Assembly: GCA_039566865.1 (NCBI GenBank)
Contig: CM076949.1
Span: 16,468,501-16,532,500 of the forward strand
Reading direction: 5' to 3'
Origin: Aurelia coerulea
Lineage: Eukaryota > Cnidaria > Scyphozoa > Semaeostomeae > Ulmaridae
DNA: 64,000 nucleotides
Positions 1-9,910 of the stretch are shown piece by piece. Within the stretch, counting starts at the first letter, position 1; each line of letters starts with the position of its first letter. The translations under genes were made by a program, and so were the position numbers. The notes under the pieces were generated by a model. It was given only the letters and a program-made list of their open reading frames with translations, ran no database searches and had not been told where the DNA came from.

Positions 1-12
1 AACCAAACTAGC

Positions 13-1332
13 AGGGCCTCTTTTAACATGCAAACTGGGGGGGGCAAAAGCCCCCCCAGTCCTCATGCTTGCCCCCCCAGTTACACGTTTTTACAATATT
101 TTGCCCCCCCCCCCAGTAGATGGTCCCTTTTTTCTTTTTGCTGTGTTTGGCCTTTGAACTTTTCACTGTGAAAGCGAAAGGTGTAACCGAAAAGCAATAA
201 ATATGCTAATGTTTCTGTATATTGGACAAGCCTCTCTTTGCTCCATTTGATTTAGACAGGAGGCCGCTGCTATGACAGTATTGCAAGCATTATCCAAATG
301 GCCAGATCTAGATATGTGGTCTTCACGGTAATTTTTGCAAAGAAAGGCCTAATGCTGCAAGGATGAGGCTCTAAAGAGAGCAGAAAATATAAAATGACGC
401 AGCGAAATGTCGTAAGATTAAAGAGTTCTTCACTGTGGATAACTCATCACAAGCAGAGCCGAGGAGAGGGGTTTAGTGGAATCTAAATCTGGGGCCCGTG
501 GCCATAGCAGCCCATAAACAATAACTCGCTTTTAAAAAATATGTCTCAAAATTTGGGTCGCTACACCAGGGCCAGTGATCAAAACAGGGTCCCTCGATAA
601 TTTCTCAGTGTGTCATAATATGTTAAAAATCAAAGGGATGCAGAGAAAATGATAGTTCCATACGTTCTCTTATAAGCAGTAGCAGTTAATTACGCCAACT
701 GAGCCATTGAAATAACGTACCGGATGATCTTAGAAGATATTTTCCGCATTCAATTATTCAAATTGTTGCTAAATCCGGAAGATCATACTATTTATTGATT
801 TTTCTAATGTTCTAGATACATTTGACTTTGATAAATTATATTTCGTTGGAAAATGCACGAAAGGAGCCTGAAACGTCAGGAATCTCCTCGCACAGAAGAA
901 TACGTAAGGGCATTTCATTTTCTTTATTGTTCCGTGCGAGAAATTTCTTTATGATTTGATCAAGCGTTTCTGGCCCATTTTCGGGCATTTTGCAACCAAG
1001 AAATTTCGCAAAGTCAGATTTACCTATATTTCCAGTGCTCATAAAAACAGAAGAAAATTACAAAATGCTTCAATTTCTGAGCTATCAAGCAAGACGTGTT
1101 CCTTTCCAAACCATCAAGTACTCTTGGTGCTATGAATTTTCAAATGTGAGAACTTTTTATAGCTCACCCGCCGGTTTATGTTTCTTTTCAAGAAATGCCT
1201 TTCTGGCCTATATGTAACTACTGTATATATTCTTGTGCGTAATGACTGGCTAGTTTGATGATATGATGATTGGTTCTAGAGGCGAAAATAGCTACCAGAG
1301 CGATGCTAGCAACCTTGATTTTAAAAATTTTT
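13..1332. mobile_element. Unclassified 1.3-kb insertion element, copy 1
   Basis: This stretch matches 62614-63787 in the same orientation. It is bounded by a 10-bp direct repeat, CCAAACTAGC, at 3-12 and 1333-1342, which is a convincing target-site duplication. The first bases (AGGGCCTCTTTTAAC) are the same in both copies, while the far ends differ: copy 2 stops about 155 bp earlier. There are no terminal inverted repeats. One fixed end and one variable end with ~10-bp duplications suggests a retroposon inserted in minus orientation, with its fixed 3' end at base 13. No reverse transcriptase is visible. A 68-residue minus-strand reading frame (836-1042) is shared by both copies but matches nothing I know. 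G and C runs lie at 41-118. Confidence 0.75.
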
Positions 1333-1465
1333 CCAAACTAGCCCTATTCTTAGTGGAAAAGAAGGCTACAGATTTCTCTCTTTAAGCCCGAGTTACTCGA
1401 ATTACCAGAAACATAATTGCTACCACTGGTGAGGAGGTATGTTACCCCCAGATGACGCAGCGATG

Positions 1466-1636
1466 CATAAAGGCTGATTTCCAGTCAGTGGAATTTTCCG
1501 AGCGGGCGGAATTTCCTTTGTCTGCGAGAGAAAATGTCGCCCTGGAATTGAATAGAAAGTTACGGCTGAGCGACCTTTTGTTGTCTAAAATTCCGCCCGC
1601 TCGGAAAATTGTACTGACTGGAAATTCGCCTTTATG
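1466..1636. mobile_element. Small foldback element (MITE-like)
   Basis: The two halves are inverted copies of each other for about 50 bp. The start carries CATAAAGGC and TTTTCCGAGCGGGCGGAATT, and the end carries the reverse complement of both (AATTCCGCCCGCTCGGAAAA ... GCCTTTATG). About 70 bp of non-repeated sequence separate them. The reading frame across this stretch is a by-product of the repeat. The transposon superfamily is unknown because no clear target duplication is visible. Confidence 0.7.
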
Positions 1637-2254
1637 TCAAAATTGACCTTAACATGTGCAGAGTTGGAACATAGAGAAAATTTGTAAAACGAAAACGAGG
1701 CCAGGTTTGGAACCGGTCAATCAGTCAGCTTCCGCTTCGAGAAGGCCGGGAGAAATAAACATAAGATCCTTTTGGATGATTACAAAGTCTGTCCTGAGCT
1801 AAACAAGCATAAGGATATCTGAATATGGATTTCTTCATAACCCCAAATGACCGTAGATGCTGTTTTTAGCTACAGTCAGAGAGATGAGTGTTGCTGCTAA
1901 AGTCGCCTTCAATGGAAAATCGAGCGCCTTGTATAAGGACAAGAATCGCCTCAAAGGCAATATTTTGGTCTTTATGTCAAACGAGAATGATACGCAAAAA
2001 TCAAAAGTCATTACCCCTAGTTTGCTTAGTTCGTGCACGAAACTATTGGTGCATCTGTGTCAAATGAGATGTCATGTGAGATTTACGATAACGCAAAAAT
2101 ACTTATGCAGAACCCTACAGAACGTTTCAATTGTTGCTATTCGCGGGCATCTAATTTGAGACATGCAGTCACGAAGATAACCTCTGCGCAGAATGATATG
2201 CATGAAGATGTTTTGGTTCAGTGTGATCTCGTGCCTTCCCCTAGTCAATGGCGC

Positions 2255-2440
2255 CATAGACCTTTTAGCTATTCAGGAAAGAATCAGAATCAAACAAACT
2301 TTTGCTACACTTTGTAGAATTTTCGAATGTGCACAATAGTGATAGAAGCTCTAACGCCACTCGATCGAACGTAACGTATAAAAATGTATAAAAATAACGT
2401 TCGATCCAGGCTCCTTTTAGAATAGCTAAAAGGTCTATTG
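2255..2440. mobile_element. ATAGACCTTTT foldback MITE, copy in left flank
   Basis: Its ends are inverted repeats: ATAGACCTTTTAGCTATTC at the start and GAATAGCTAAAAGGTCTAT at the end. The inner part carries the family hallmarks TTCGAATGTGCACAATAGTG and CTCTAACGCCACT. Closer copies with the same ends lie at 24643-24889 and 41938-42184, and diverged ones at 26331-26500 and 40328-40497. It is non-coding and non-autonomous. Confidence 0.75.
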
Positions 2441-4058
2441 TTTGCTGGGATTCTGCACCTTTCTGTAGCTGTGTAGGAAGGGGATCCTTCTATCTTCGGT
2501 GATGCTGCGAATGCTAGCCTCTGTGCAGGCCACCAGTTACATCATCCTCTAAAGTTGACTTATTTGCATAATGAGTACTATCAATAAGTGGCTAATGATT
2601 CGTTCGTTCTAGAAAACGATTGTTTTGACATAATTAAGCTGCTAATGGAGACAAGAACGTGCCAATTCTGGGTAAATTTGTTGTTGTGCCAGGGTAAACA
2701 TCATGGTAATTTATCCATCTTATGGTGTCAAATCTGTCTAACATGAAATAAGCCGACGTCAAATGTTGCTATAGGATCGCAGGAAACTTCTGTCTTGTAT
2801 GCGCTTTATGTGCGCTTTCTTTATTTCCGTGCCAATTAGCAGAGATAAAACGTTAATCAATCGCTTTAACGAGCGTGACGGAAGTAGGTTACTTACTTTC
2901 TCTCTTTCTTTCTTTCTTCCTGACAGCCTGACATCGAAGCCCCTTCTTAGATTACAAAGTTGGACTTTGTAATCAAAAAGGACTAATCAATCTGGAGAAA
3001 TTTGGAGCGCGACTTCGACAGTATTGTAGAAGCCCTTTGCAGATTCGTGAAATCCATTCTAAGTTGCAGGAAATGTTCAAAATTATACTGGCACTAACTT
3101 TCTTTATTCTGATAATAAGGATGTAATTGCAAGCAGAACGGTCTACCTGACCTGTGTGGGTCTAGGCCTAGGCCTCATTATTGCTTTTGCTTGTGATGTT
3201 TGTGTGTTGTTGCCAAGAAAATCAACAGTCGGTCCTGATTGGAATGATTTATCTATGCCCCCACTTGTAATGTGCATTGCAAAGAATTCTGCTGATAAAT
3301 TTGCAATATGAAGCTATTTTTGCAGACAAAGAAACCTCTTGATTTAAGAACTGGAATCGTTTCAGATGGTAGAGGGCAAGGCTAACCTATTACGGTTCAA
3401 CGAAATCATCTTGAAACTGCCCAACCCTCTGCAAGGGATGTATCAAGTTTTGCAGCACCTCCAGAATTTCAGAGAACATTTGCTTTGATCTATTGATGCA
3501 ACGATAACACCATATCTAGAACTTTAGCCTTTACTAAAAGACAATGTAGCTGAATTTGGGTTAACTTTTACAAAAGGCTAAATATGTAAATATGTAATAT
3601 ACACCTGTGAGCAAGACATTTATAAACAACCCACAATATAAATTCTTATTGTTCTTAATCTTGCCACCAAATCTTCATTAAATATTGGAAAGGAAAGTGA
3701 AATAAGTAAGAAAATATTTGATTGATCTGACAAGTACCAAAAAGGGTTTGTGAAAGGGCTACCACTGACAAATTATCAGCTTTTATGGGGCACAATCTTG
3801 ATGAAACTAGTTAATAATTTATGCAGACAAGCTGCTCTGCTATTCCATTCTTTTGTCCTGAAGCATATTCTTACTTCCCAAGTACAGGGAGAAATACTGT
3901 ATTGCAAGCAAAACCCTTTTAAAGAGTGTTGCTGAATTTCACTGATAATTCTGAGTGTAGAATTAGCTGAATTTTGGAGTTTTGAAACTTGAATGCATAA
4001 TGTACTTGGCAAACAGTAAAATCAAAGGCATCATTTGAAATGTCTAAAAACTGTCTGT
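2441..4058. other. Unassigned non-coding stretch
   Basis: I see no gene here. There is a pyrimidine tract with CTTT repeats at about 2896-2922 followed by CAG, which resembles a splice acceptor, but no open frame follows. A short hairpin (ATTACAAAGT / ACTTTGTAAT) lies near 2950-2975. The rest is AT-rich sequence without recognisable repeats. Confidence 0.4.
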
Positions 4059-4406
4059 GGGGGGAGGGGGTACTTCATTGTTAAATGATACCGGATGCGC
4101 TGCTTATTTGAGCGGATTTTTTCATCTGAAATTCCCTACACATGGGTCTGTTTTGATCATAATTCTGGTTGATGGGTAGTTTTTGAGAATTTTCTCATCA
4201 ATGGGACCCATAATGATGATTCGCATCAAACAACTGAAAATTTCCTTTGTATTTTGCTTGAGAAATTCATACATGGGTCAGAAAATTCCTGATATATTCA
4301 TGTAAATTGGTTTGAAATTCTTGAATATTCTGTCATACAATTGGGTCTCTTTCTCAAAGTCCAGATACAGATCCAACCATGTTCACAATGAAGTACCCCC
4401 CTGGGG
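4059..4406. mobile_element. GGGGTACTTCATTGT-ended MITE-like element
   Basis: The start (GGGGGTACTTCATTGT, about 4066-4081) is mirrored at the end (ACAATGAAGTACCCCC, about 4385-4400), giving 16-bp inverted ends about 350 bp apart. The inside is non-coding. G runs outside the first end match C runs outside the second. The target duplication is not clear. Confidence 0.55.
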
Positions 4407-5406
4407 TACTGCTCTATCTATCAAAAGTATTACTTTTCACAAAATTCATGCTGTATCTAAAATGTCCAGCCTTTCTTAAAAAATCAAGGTAAACAAAGTA
4501 AAAAGCAGTCATAAAATAACTTGTTTTCTTTGGAAAGCTCAAGTTTCTTGCATCAATTAGCTCCTGCATCAATTAGCCATTTGACCAAAAGGAATCTGTG
4601 AAGTAATTTTTTAACCATTTTGAACTGTTGATATTTGTGAAGAACAAACAGAAGTGTTATTCTGATAAACAGGATTCAATCAATGTGTATAAATTTCATG
4701 AAAAACAACATTTTATGAACGACAACTGGATTCATTGATTTAAGACCACATAAGCTTCAATGTAACAAAAGAGAAAGTGCAATTCTAGCTATTGGGCATG
4801 GCATGTGCTTGTCAATCATAAATTCAAAACTACACAATTGATTTTCCTTTATACTTCTTCTTGGGAAAATGTCTCAAGTTCACTTTGAAACCTCAATCAC
4901 ATGACAACAATGTCCAAATGGTTCAAAGAGGAGGCTGTTTACTTGCAAAATCTACTGGCTTCAGAAAACCTCCTGTGGTCCATTGAAAGAGGCAGAAAAT
5001 CCCAATATTCTCACATGAACCAGATGATGATAAACCTGCAAAAAAAGTGATAAAAATTTGATTGTGCAGCTAGCAACAAATGTCTCACAGAGGAATAGAG
5101 GTTGTCAGAATTAAATTCAAATTCTCAACGACTTCCAGAGAAATAAAATCATTATTTAATTGGCAAGTATCACATTGGCTGATTTCACTTAAATTTCTGA
5201 CACAAAATGAGAAGAAAATAATAGAAAATACAGAAAATTAAAAGGCAAGTTAACCTTATCCTCATTAGCCCAAGTGTGCATTTGGCTTAGCAATAAATCC
5301 TTTAAAAGCTGTGGTTCTTTGAATTATGCTATTTGTTTCATATCAGACACTCAGTTGACATTTTCAATCCATTTCATCTGTATAAAAATTAATACCAGGT
5401 GGCCTA
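4407..5406. other. Unassigned non-coding stretch
   Basis: AT-rich sequence with no open frame, no tandem repeat and no recognisable mobile element. It ends at the GCCTA target duplication (5402-5406) of the Gypsy element. Confidence 0.4.
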
Positions 5407-5539
5407 TGTTATGTTCTGCAACAGTACTGTAAAGATAGGACACGTCTTCTCGTCCAAGTGAGTATAATCAACGAACAGCTTGAGCTACTACTTCATGTAA
5501 GAATACTAAAACTACTGCTTCATGTAAGATAACATAACA
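5407..5539 (-). repeat. Gypsy 3' LTR
   Basis: 133 bp, starting TGTTATGTTCTGC and ending GATAACATAACA on the plus strand. It is a direct repeat of 9778-9910. It is the 3' LTR because the element reads on the minus strand. Confidence 0.95.
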
Positions 5540-5550
5540 TGTCCCTTCTT
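5540..5550 (-). promoter_or_regulatory. Gypsy polypurine tract
   Basis: The minus strand reads AAGAAGGGACA directly before the 3' LTR. It is the expected plus-strand primer for reverse transcription. Confidence 0.7.
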
Positions 5551-5631
5551 ATCATAACAAGAATTTTAATCAAATGTCTTTTGCACAACAAAACAGTGAT
5601 TAATGTCTGTAAATGTAAAGTAAGTATAATG

Positions 5632-8600
5632 TCAAAATATAGAGTTGGGATCTGCAAAGTCTTCCAAATGACGTGGTCTGTGAACAGCACGGCCTGATCT
5701 TGTTACTCTTGGGCGTTGCAGATTTAGGTTCTGTTGTTCGGGTTGAACTCCTTGATCTGTTGGAGGTGCTTCTGGTGCCGCTGCCGGTGGCTGCAATTGT
5801 TGCGGATCATCTGTTTCTGAGTCTGAAAGTTCGATAATATGCTCTATCGGTTCTAGGCTTTCCTTGGTGTGCAGCAGATGCTTTCTATTCCTGCGAACAG
5901 TAGTTCCTTTGTCTGTGGCTACCTTGTATGAGCGAGGTTGCGGGCATTTCTCTACTATGACTCCCTTGCGATCCCAGGCATTTTTACCACGGAAACGAAC
6001 ACAATCTCCTGTCTCTAAGGGTTTTAGGGTGCGATGTTGTGGCTTATTTGTTGCTGCGGTCTCTGTCAATTTTGATGTATTGCAGGCTCCCTTCGGTCTA
6101 ATCGTATTGTTCATGGCTGGCAGAGTTGTTCGAAGCTGGCGGTTCATCAAGATTGTGGCTGGCGCTGGTTTTCCATCGGGGAATGGAGTGGTGCGGAGTG
6201 CAAGTAGTGCTAAGTACGGATCCTCGCCACTGTGGAATGCTTTTTTGAGGGTCTTCTTAACGGTTTGAATAGTTCTTTCAATGAAGCCGTTACTTTGTGG
6301 GTATTCTGGGCTGCTACTGTCATGTACAAAATCCCATTCACGTGCAAATTTGCTGTATTCGCGTGAAATGTATTGTGGACCATTGTCGGAGAAAACTTCT
6401 TTGGGAATACCAAATTTGGAGAATATACGCTTGGTGTGCATAACAACTGTAGGAGCCTCTGTATCTTCAAGTTGAGAGAGGTCGAAGAATTTGGAAGTGT
6501 AGTCAGCCACGATAACATAGTCTTTGTTTCTGAGTGAAAACAGATCTGTGGCAACTTTCTGCCACGGTGCGTCTGGAATATCATGAGGAATCGGTGGTTC
6601 AGAGGACTGTCTGTTTTGATGCTCTTGGCATGTGCTGCAGCATTTGATCATGTCTTCCAGTTCACCATTGATGTTTGGCCAGAACATCGTTTCTCTAGCC
6701 CTGGCCTTGGTCTTTTCAATCCCGATGTGACCAGTATGAAGTGATTTTCTCATTTCAGCCCGCATGCTAGTGGGGATGATGATACGCAAACCATTCAGTA
6801 GCAATCCTTCGTGAGTGGTAATCTGATCACGGTGGTTGAAGTAAGGACGAGTTGCTGGCTGGGCATCTTGGCGTGATTCTGGCCATCCATGATTTAAGTA
6901 GTGTATCAGTTGTTGCAGTGTGGCATCTTTCAACGTTTCTGCGGCAGTTTGGCTGTGTTTAGCAGCACTGATTGGTAAGCTTGACATAACGGAGTGGATG
7001 TAGCAGGACAGTTCTGATTCTGGTATTTCTGGAGTTGTGTCACTTAGAGGAGCACGACTAAGTGCATCTGGAATCGTGAGTTGGCTTCCTTTTATGTAAT
7101 GCATCTCAAAATCATACTGCTGGAGGCGGAGCAGGAATCGCTGAATTCGTGGAGGGCACTTTGTCAAGGCTTTGTTGAAGATTGATTTGAGTGGCTGATG
7201 GTCATTATAAATGTCAAATTTTTGGCCATAGACATATTGCCGAAACTTTTCGCATCCAAAGACGATGGCTAAAGTTTCCTTCTCAAGCTGGCAGTAGTTT
7301 TTCTCAGATTGTGTGAGGGAGCGACTGGCATATGCAACTGGATACCAGCCTTGGGGATGCTGCTGCTCAATGATTGCACCAAGGCCTTGGCTCGATGCAT
7401 CTGCTTGTATCCGGATTGGCAGTGTGGGGTCAAAAAACTTCAGTATTTGGTTTGAAGTGATGACTTCTTTGAGCTTGTTGATGGCATCTTTTTGTGGCTT
7501 GTCAAAGGAGTAAATGGCATCTTTCTCGAGGAGGCTTCTTAGTGGTGCAGTTAGATCGGAAAGGTTGGGTATGAACTTTCCCAAATATGTTATCATTCCC
7601 AAAAAACGTTGAAGCTCCTTTTTTGAGGTGGGTTCTGGCATGCTCAAAATTGCTGTAATCTTTGCAGGGTCTGCTTCAACCCCATGAGCTGATATCTTGT
7701 GGCCAAGAAAGGTGGTGGTTTGGGCTTCAAATTTGCACTTCTCTTTGTTGAGTTTCAATCCTGAAGATCTGATAGAGTCCAGAATTTTAGTTGTGCGGGC
7801 AGCGAGTTCAGCTTTGTCAGAACCCCATATTATGATGTCATCTTGGCTATTGAGAGCGCCTTCAATGCCTTCTAAGATTTCTGCAATTTTTGCTTGGCAA
7901 ATTTCACTAGCTGAGTGAATGCCAAAGGGAAGCCGCTGGAATGAAAAACGGCCAAATGGAGTGTTGAATGTTAGGAGTCTAGAACTTTCTTCATCCACTT
8001 CAATTTGCCAATATGCATTGGAGGCGTCCAGTTTGGTAAAAAATTTTGCATTGCTCATGGAGGCAAGGATTTCCTCTGTCGTTGGAAGGTGGAAGTGGTG
8101 GCGTTTTATTGCTTTATTCAGGTCCTTGGGATCCAGGCATATTCGAAGCTTTCCATTGGGTTTTTCTACAACAACTAGACTGTTTACCCAGTCTGTAGGT
8201 TCATGAACTGGTTTGATGATGCCCATTTTAACCATTCTTTTGAGCTCCGTGTGTAACTTTTCTTTTAGTGCTATTGGCAGCTTGCGAGGTGGATGGACAA
8301 CAGGGGACACTGTTGGATCTATGGTGATGTGGTGTACACCAGGAAGTTTTCCAATTTCACCAAAGCAATCTGGAAAGTGCTGTGTCATGATTTCATGCAT
8401 ATTCTTATCAACATGCATGATACGCTTGATAAGGTTGAGATGAGAGCAAGTGGTAAGGCCTAAAATTGGAGTGGCTTCTATGTCAACAATGATGAAGAGT
8501 ACTCGATAACATCTTCCTTTGTGATTTAAGGTCAGAACAGATTTGCCAACAACTGGAATGGCTGAGCCATTGTATGCTGATAGTTTGACAGCTGATTTAT

Positions 8601-9480
8601 GGAGCTTGGATTTTTGTTTAACCTGCTGGTAGTCGGCATTGGAGAGGATATTTACTTGGGCACCGGTATCAATCTTGTACGGGATGATTGATCCGTTTGT
8701 TTCAATTGCAATGAGCCACTCATCTTCAGTGAGTGTGTTGACTGAGTATGTGTCTGGATCCTGGGTGAGAGGGTTTGGGAGTACTTTTTCATCTTGGTGA
8801 ACTGCACCAACAAAGTAGTCTTTTTGTTCGTCAGTATCTGAGAATGAATCTGGGTCTGAAGACATATCCGAGGGCACATTTTTGCTGACTGCTCTTATAC
8901 GCTTCTGGCTACAGCATGTGGAAAAGTGACCTCTCTTACCACAGGTGTTGCAGTGCTTGTTGTATGCAGGGTTGTTTCCCCTATTATGGGAGTAGTTGCA
9001 GAATTTGCATTGCTGAATTTTGGTTGTGCCATGTCTCTTGTCAGGAAAGGGGGGTTTCTTAGCTTGCACTGTTTTGGTGATAGCGGAAGTAGATTTTTCT
9101 TCACTGTGGGCTTGGATAATTTTGGCATGTTTGCGTGTAATTTCAGCAGCCTGGCCTATCTTTATACACTTGTCTAAATTGATTTCAGGCTCTCTTAGCA
9201 CGCGTTCTTGTAGAGCTTTGTCATTGGTTCCAATAGTGATCATATCCTTGATCAATGAATCTTTCAGATCACCAAATTCACAGTCCTGTGACAGTTTTCG
9301 AAGAGTGGTGGTGAATTCATCAAAGCTTTCACCATCGTGCTGCCTATATGTCAGGAATGTGTACCTCAGGAAAGTTAAATTCTTCCTGGGTGCGCAGTAG
9401 CTGTCAAATTTCTGAATAATTTTATCTAACTTCATATTGTCTCCATCAGAATCAAACGTAAAAAGTATTATATATTTCAC
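5632..9480 (-). CDS. Gypsy gag-pol polyprotein (main frame)
   Basis: This 1,282-residue frame encodes the replication machinery. It carries a gag remainder with zinc-knuckle cysteines (C158, C161, and CX2CX4HX4C at 177-190), an aspartic protease with DTGA at 271-274, and a reverse transcriptase with D484 and the DD pair at 547-548. RNase H residues are D694, E733/E735 and D760. The integrase has an HHCC finger (H915, H918, C948, C951) and a DD35E core (D979, D1032, E1068). The residue before the RT catalytic x-D-D is Ser (S545) where Tyr or Phe is common; several Gypsy lineages vary here, so this need not be disabling. No chromodomain is seen. The true start lies upstream in another frame (9452-9661). 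The frames are offset by what looks like one extra T in a TTTTT run near 9465, so the listed first Met is not the natural start. Confidence 0.93.
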   Translation of the reverse strand: MKYIILFTFDSDGDNMKLDKIIQKFDSYCAPRKNLTFLRYTFLTYRQHDGESFDEFTTTLRKLSQDCEFGDLKDSLIKDMITIGTNDKALQERVLREPEINLDKCIKIGQAAEITRKHAKIIQAHSEEKSTSAITKTVQAKKPPFPDKRHGTTKIQQCKFCNYSHNRGNNPAYNKHCNTCGKRGHFSTCCSQKRIRAVSKNVPSDMSSDPDSFSDTDEQKDYFVGAVHQDEKVLPNPLTQDPDTYSVNTLTEDEWLIAIETNGSIIPYKIDTGAQVNILSNADYQQVKQKSKLHKSAVKLSAYNGSAIPVVGKSVLTLNHKGRCYRVLFIIVDIEATPILGLTTCSHLNLIKRIMHVDKNMHEIMTQHFPDCFGEIGKLPGVHHITIDPTVSPVVHPPRKLPIALKEKLHTELKRMVKMGIIKPVHEPTDWVNSLVVVEKPNGKLRICLDPKDLNKAIKRHHFHLPTTEEILASMSNAKFFTKLDASNAYWQIEVDEESSRLLTFNTPFGRFSFQRLPFGIHSASEICQAKIAEILEGIEGALNSQDDIIIWGSDKAELAARTTKILDSIRSSGLKLNKEKCKFEAQTTTFLGHKISAHGVEADPAKITAILSMPEPTSKKELQRFLGMITYLGKFIPNLSDLTAPLRSLLEKDAIYSFDKPQKDAINKLKEVITSNQILKFFDPTLPIRIQADASSQGLGAIIEQQHPQGWYPVAYASRSLTQSEKNYCQLEKETLAIVFGCEKFRQYVYGQKFDIYNDHQPLKSIFNKALTKCPPRIQRFLLRLQQYDFEMHYIKGSQLTIPDALSRAPLSDTTPEIPESELSCYIHSVMSSLPISAAKHSQTAAETLKDATLQQLIHYLNHGWPESRQDAQPATRPYFNHRDQITTHEGLLLNGLRIIIPTSMRAEMRKSLHTGHIGIEKTKARARETMFWPNINGELEDMIKCCSTCQEHQNRQSSEPPIPHDIPDAPWQKVATDLFSLRNKDYVIVADYTSKFFDLSQLEDTEAPTVVMHTKRIFSKFGIPKEVFSDNGPQYISREYSKFAREWDFVHDSSSPEYPQSNGFIERTIQTVKKTLKKAFHSGEDPYLALLALRTTPFPDGKPAPATILMNRQLRTTLPAMNNTIRPKGACNTSKLTETAATNKPQHRTLKPLETGDCVRFRGKNAWDRKGVIVEKCPQPRSYKVATDKGTTVRRNRKHLLHTKESLEPIEHIIELSDSETDDPQQLQPPAAAPEAPPTDQGVQPEQQNLNLQRPRVTRSGRAVHRPRHLEDFADPNSIF

Positions 9481-9661
9481 GCCCTTTTTTGCCTATGCAA
9501 GTGAGAAAAATGCTAGTCTTAACCTTATCTGACTTGTCAGAGGACTCAGTAGCGTCAAGGTAGAGTGTCAGTTCCTGTTTCCAAACACGCCAATTGTTAG
9601 AAACATTGCCATCAAAACTAAGTGGCTGCGGTGGCGAAAAATTTAGGCCCGACTCCATCAT
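9452..9661 (-). CDS. Gypsy gag N-terminus (frame-shifted from gag-pol)
   Basis: 69 residues beginning MMESGLNF, typical of the start of a short Gypsy gag (FDG...NWRVWKQELTLYLDAT). The frame overlaps the start of the 1,282-residue frame and stops just past a run of five Ts. Removing one T would put the two in one frame. Shifting inside the capsid region is not a usual programmed site, so this is a mutation or a homopolymer sequencing error. Together the two pieces account for the whole gag-pol. Confidence 0.85.
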   Translation of the reverse strand: MMESGLNFSPPQPLSFDGNVSNNWRVWKQELTLYLDATESSDKSDKVKTSIFLTCIGKKGREIYNTFYV

Positions 9662-9759
9662 AACAAAATACCGATGTTTGTACGGTTATGGACAAGGAAA
9701 GTGACAAAATAAGCGATTCGTAGTGTCTACTTATCCTTCGTGAACTGTGGGTCTTGAGA

Positions 9760-9777
9760 AAATCCCAACTGACACCA
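9760..9777 (-). promoter_or_regulatory. Gypsy primer binding site
   Basis: The minus strand reads TGGTGTCAGTTGGGATTT immediately after the 5' LTR. It pairs with a tRNA 3' end of the AATCCCA...TGACACCA type, closest to tRNA-Leu. The tRNA identity is an inference from memory of tRNA ends. Confidence 0.75.
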
Positions 9778-9910
9778 TGTTATGTTCTGCAAAAGTACTG
9801 TAAAGATAGGACACGTCTTCTCGTCCAAGTGAGTATAATCAACGAACAGCTTGAGCTACTACTTCATGTAAGAATACTAAAACTACTGCTTCATGTAAGA
9901 TAACATAACA
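9778..9910 (-). repeat. Gypsy 5' LTR
   Basis: 133 bp, direct repeat of 5407-5539 with one visible difference. It holds the promoter of the element by position. Confidence 0.95.

Larger units (their letters stand above)
5407..9910 (-). mobile_element. Complete, young Ty3/Gypsy LTR retrotransposon
   Basis: This is a 4,504-bp element with 133-bp LTRs at both ends and a 5-bp target duplication, GCCTA (5402-5406 and 9911-9915). The LTRs end in TGTTATGTT/AACATAACA and differ by one base that I can see (C versus A near 5422 and 9793), so the insertion is recent. A primer binding site follows the 5' LTR, and a polypurine tract precedes the 3' LTR. One long frame encodes gag-pol with all catalytic domains. 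It lies outside the portion of the palindrome that can be tested here. Short LTRs and a single gag-pol frame suggest the Mag-like part of Gypsy, which is inference. Confidence 0.95.

Noticed and set aside
2890..2935. Pyrimidine tract plus CAG as a splice acceptor of a host gene
   Set aside because: No open coding sequence follows and no donor site or exon can be placed. The tract is a simple CTTT repeat.
5864..9400. Plus-strand open frames across the Gypsy element
   Set aside because: They are antisense shadows of the long gag-pol frame, which has clear catalytic motifs on the minus strand.
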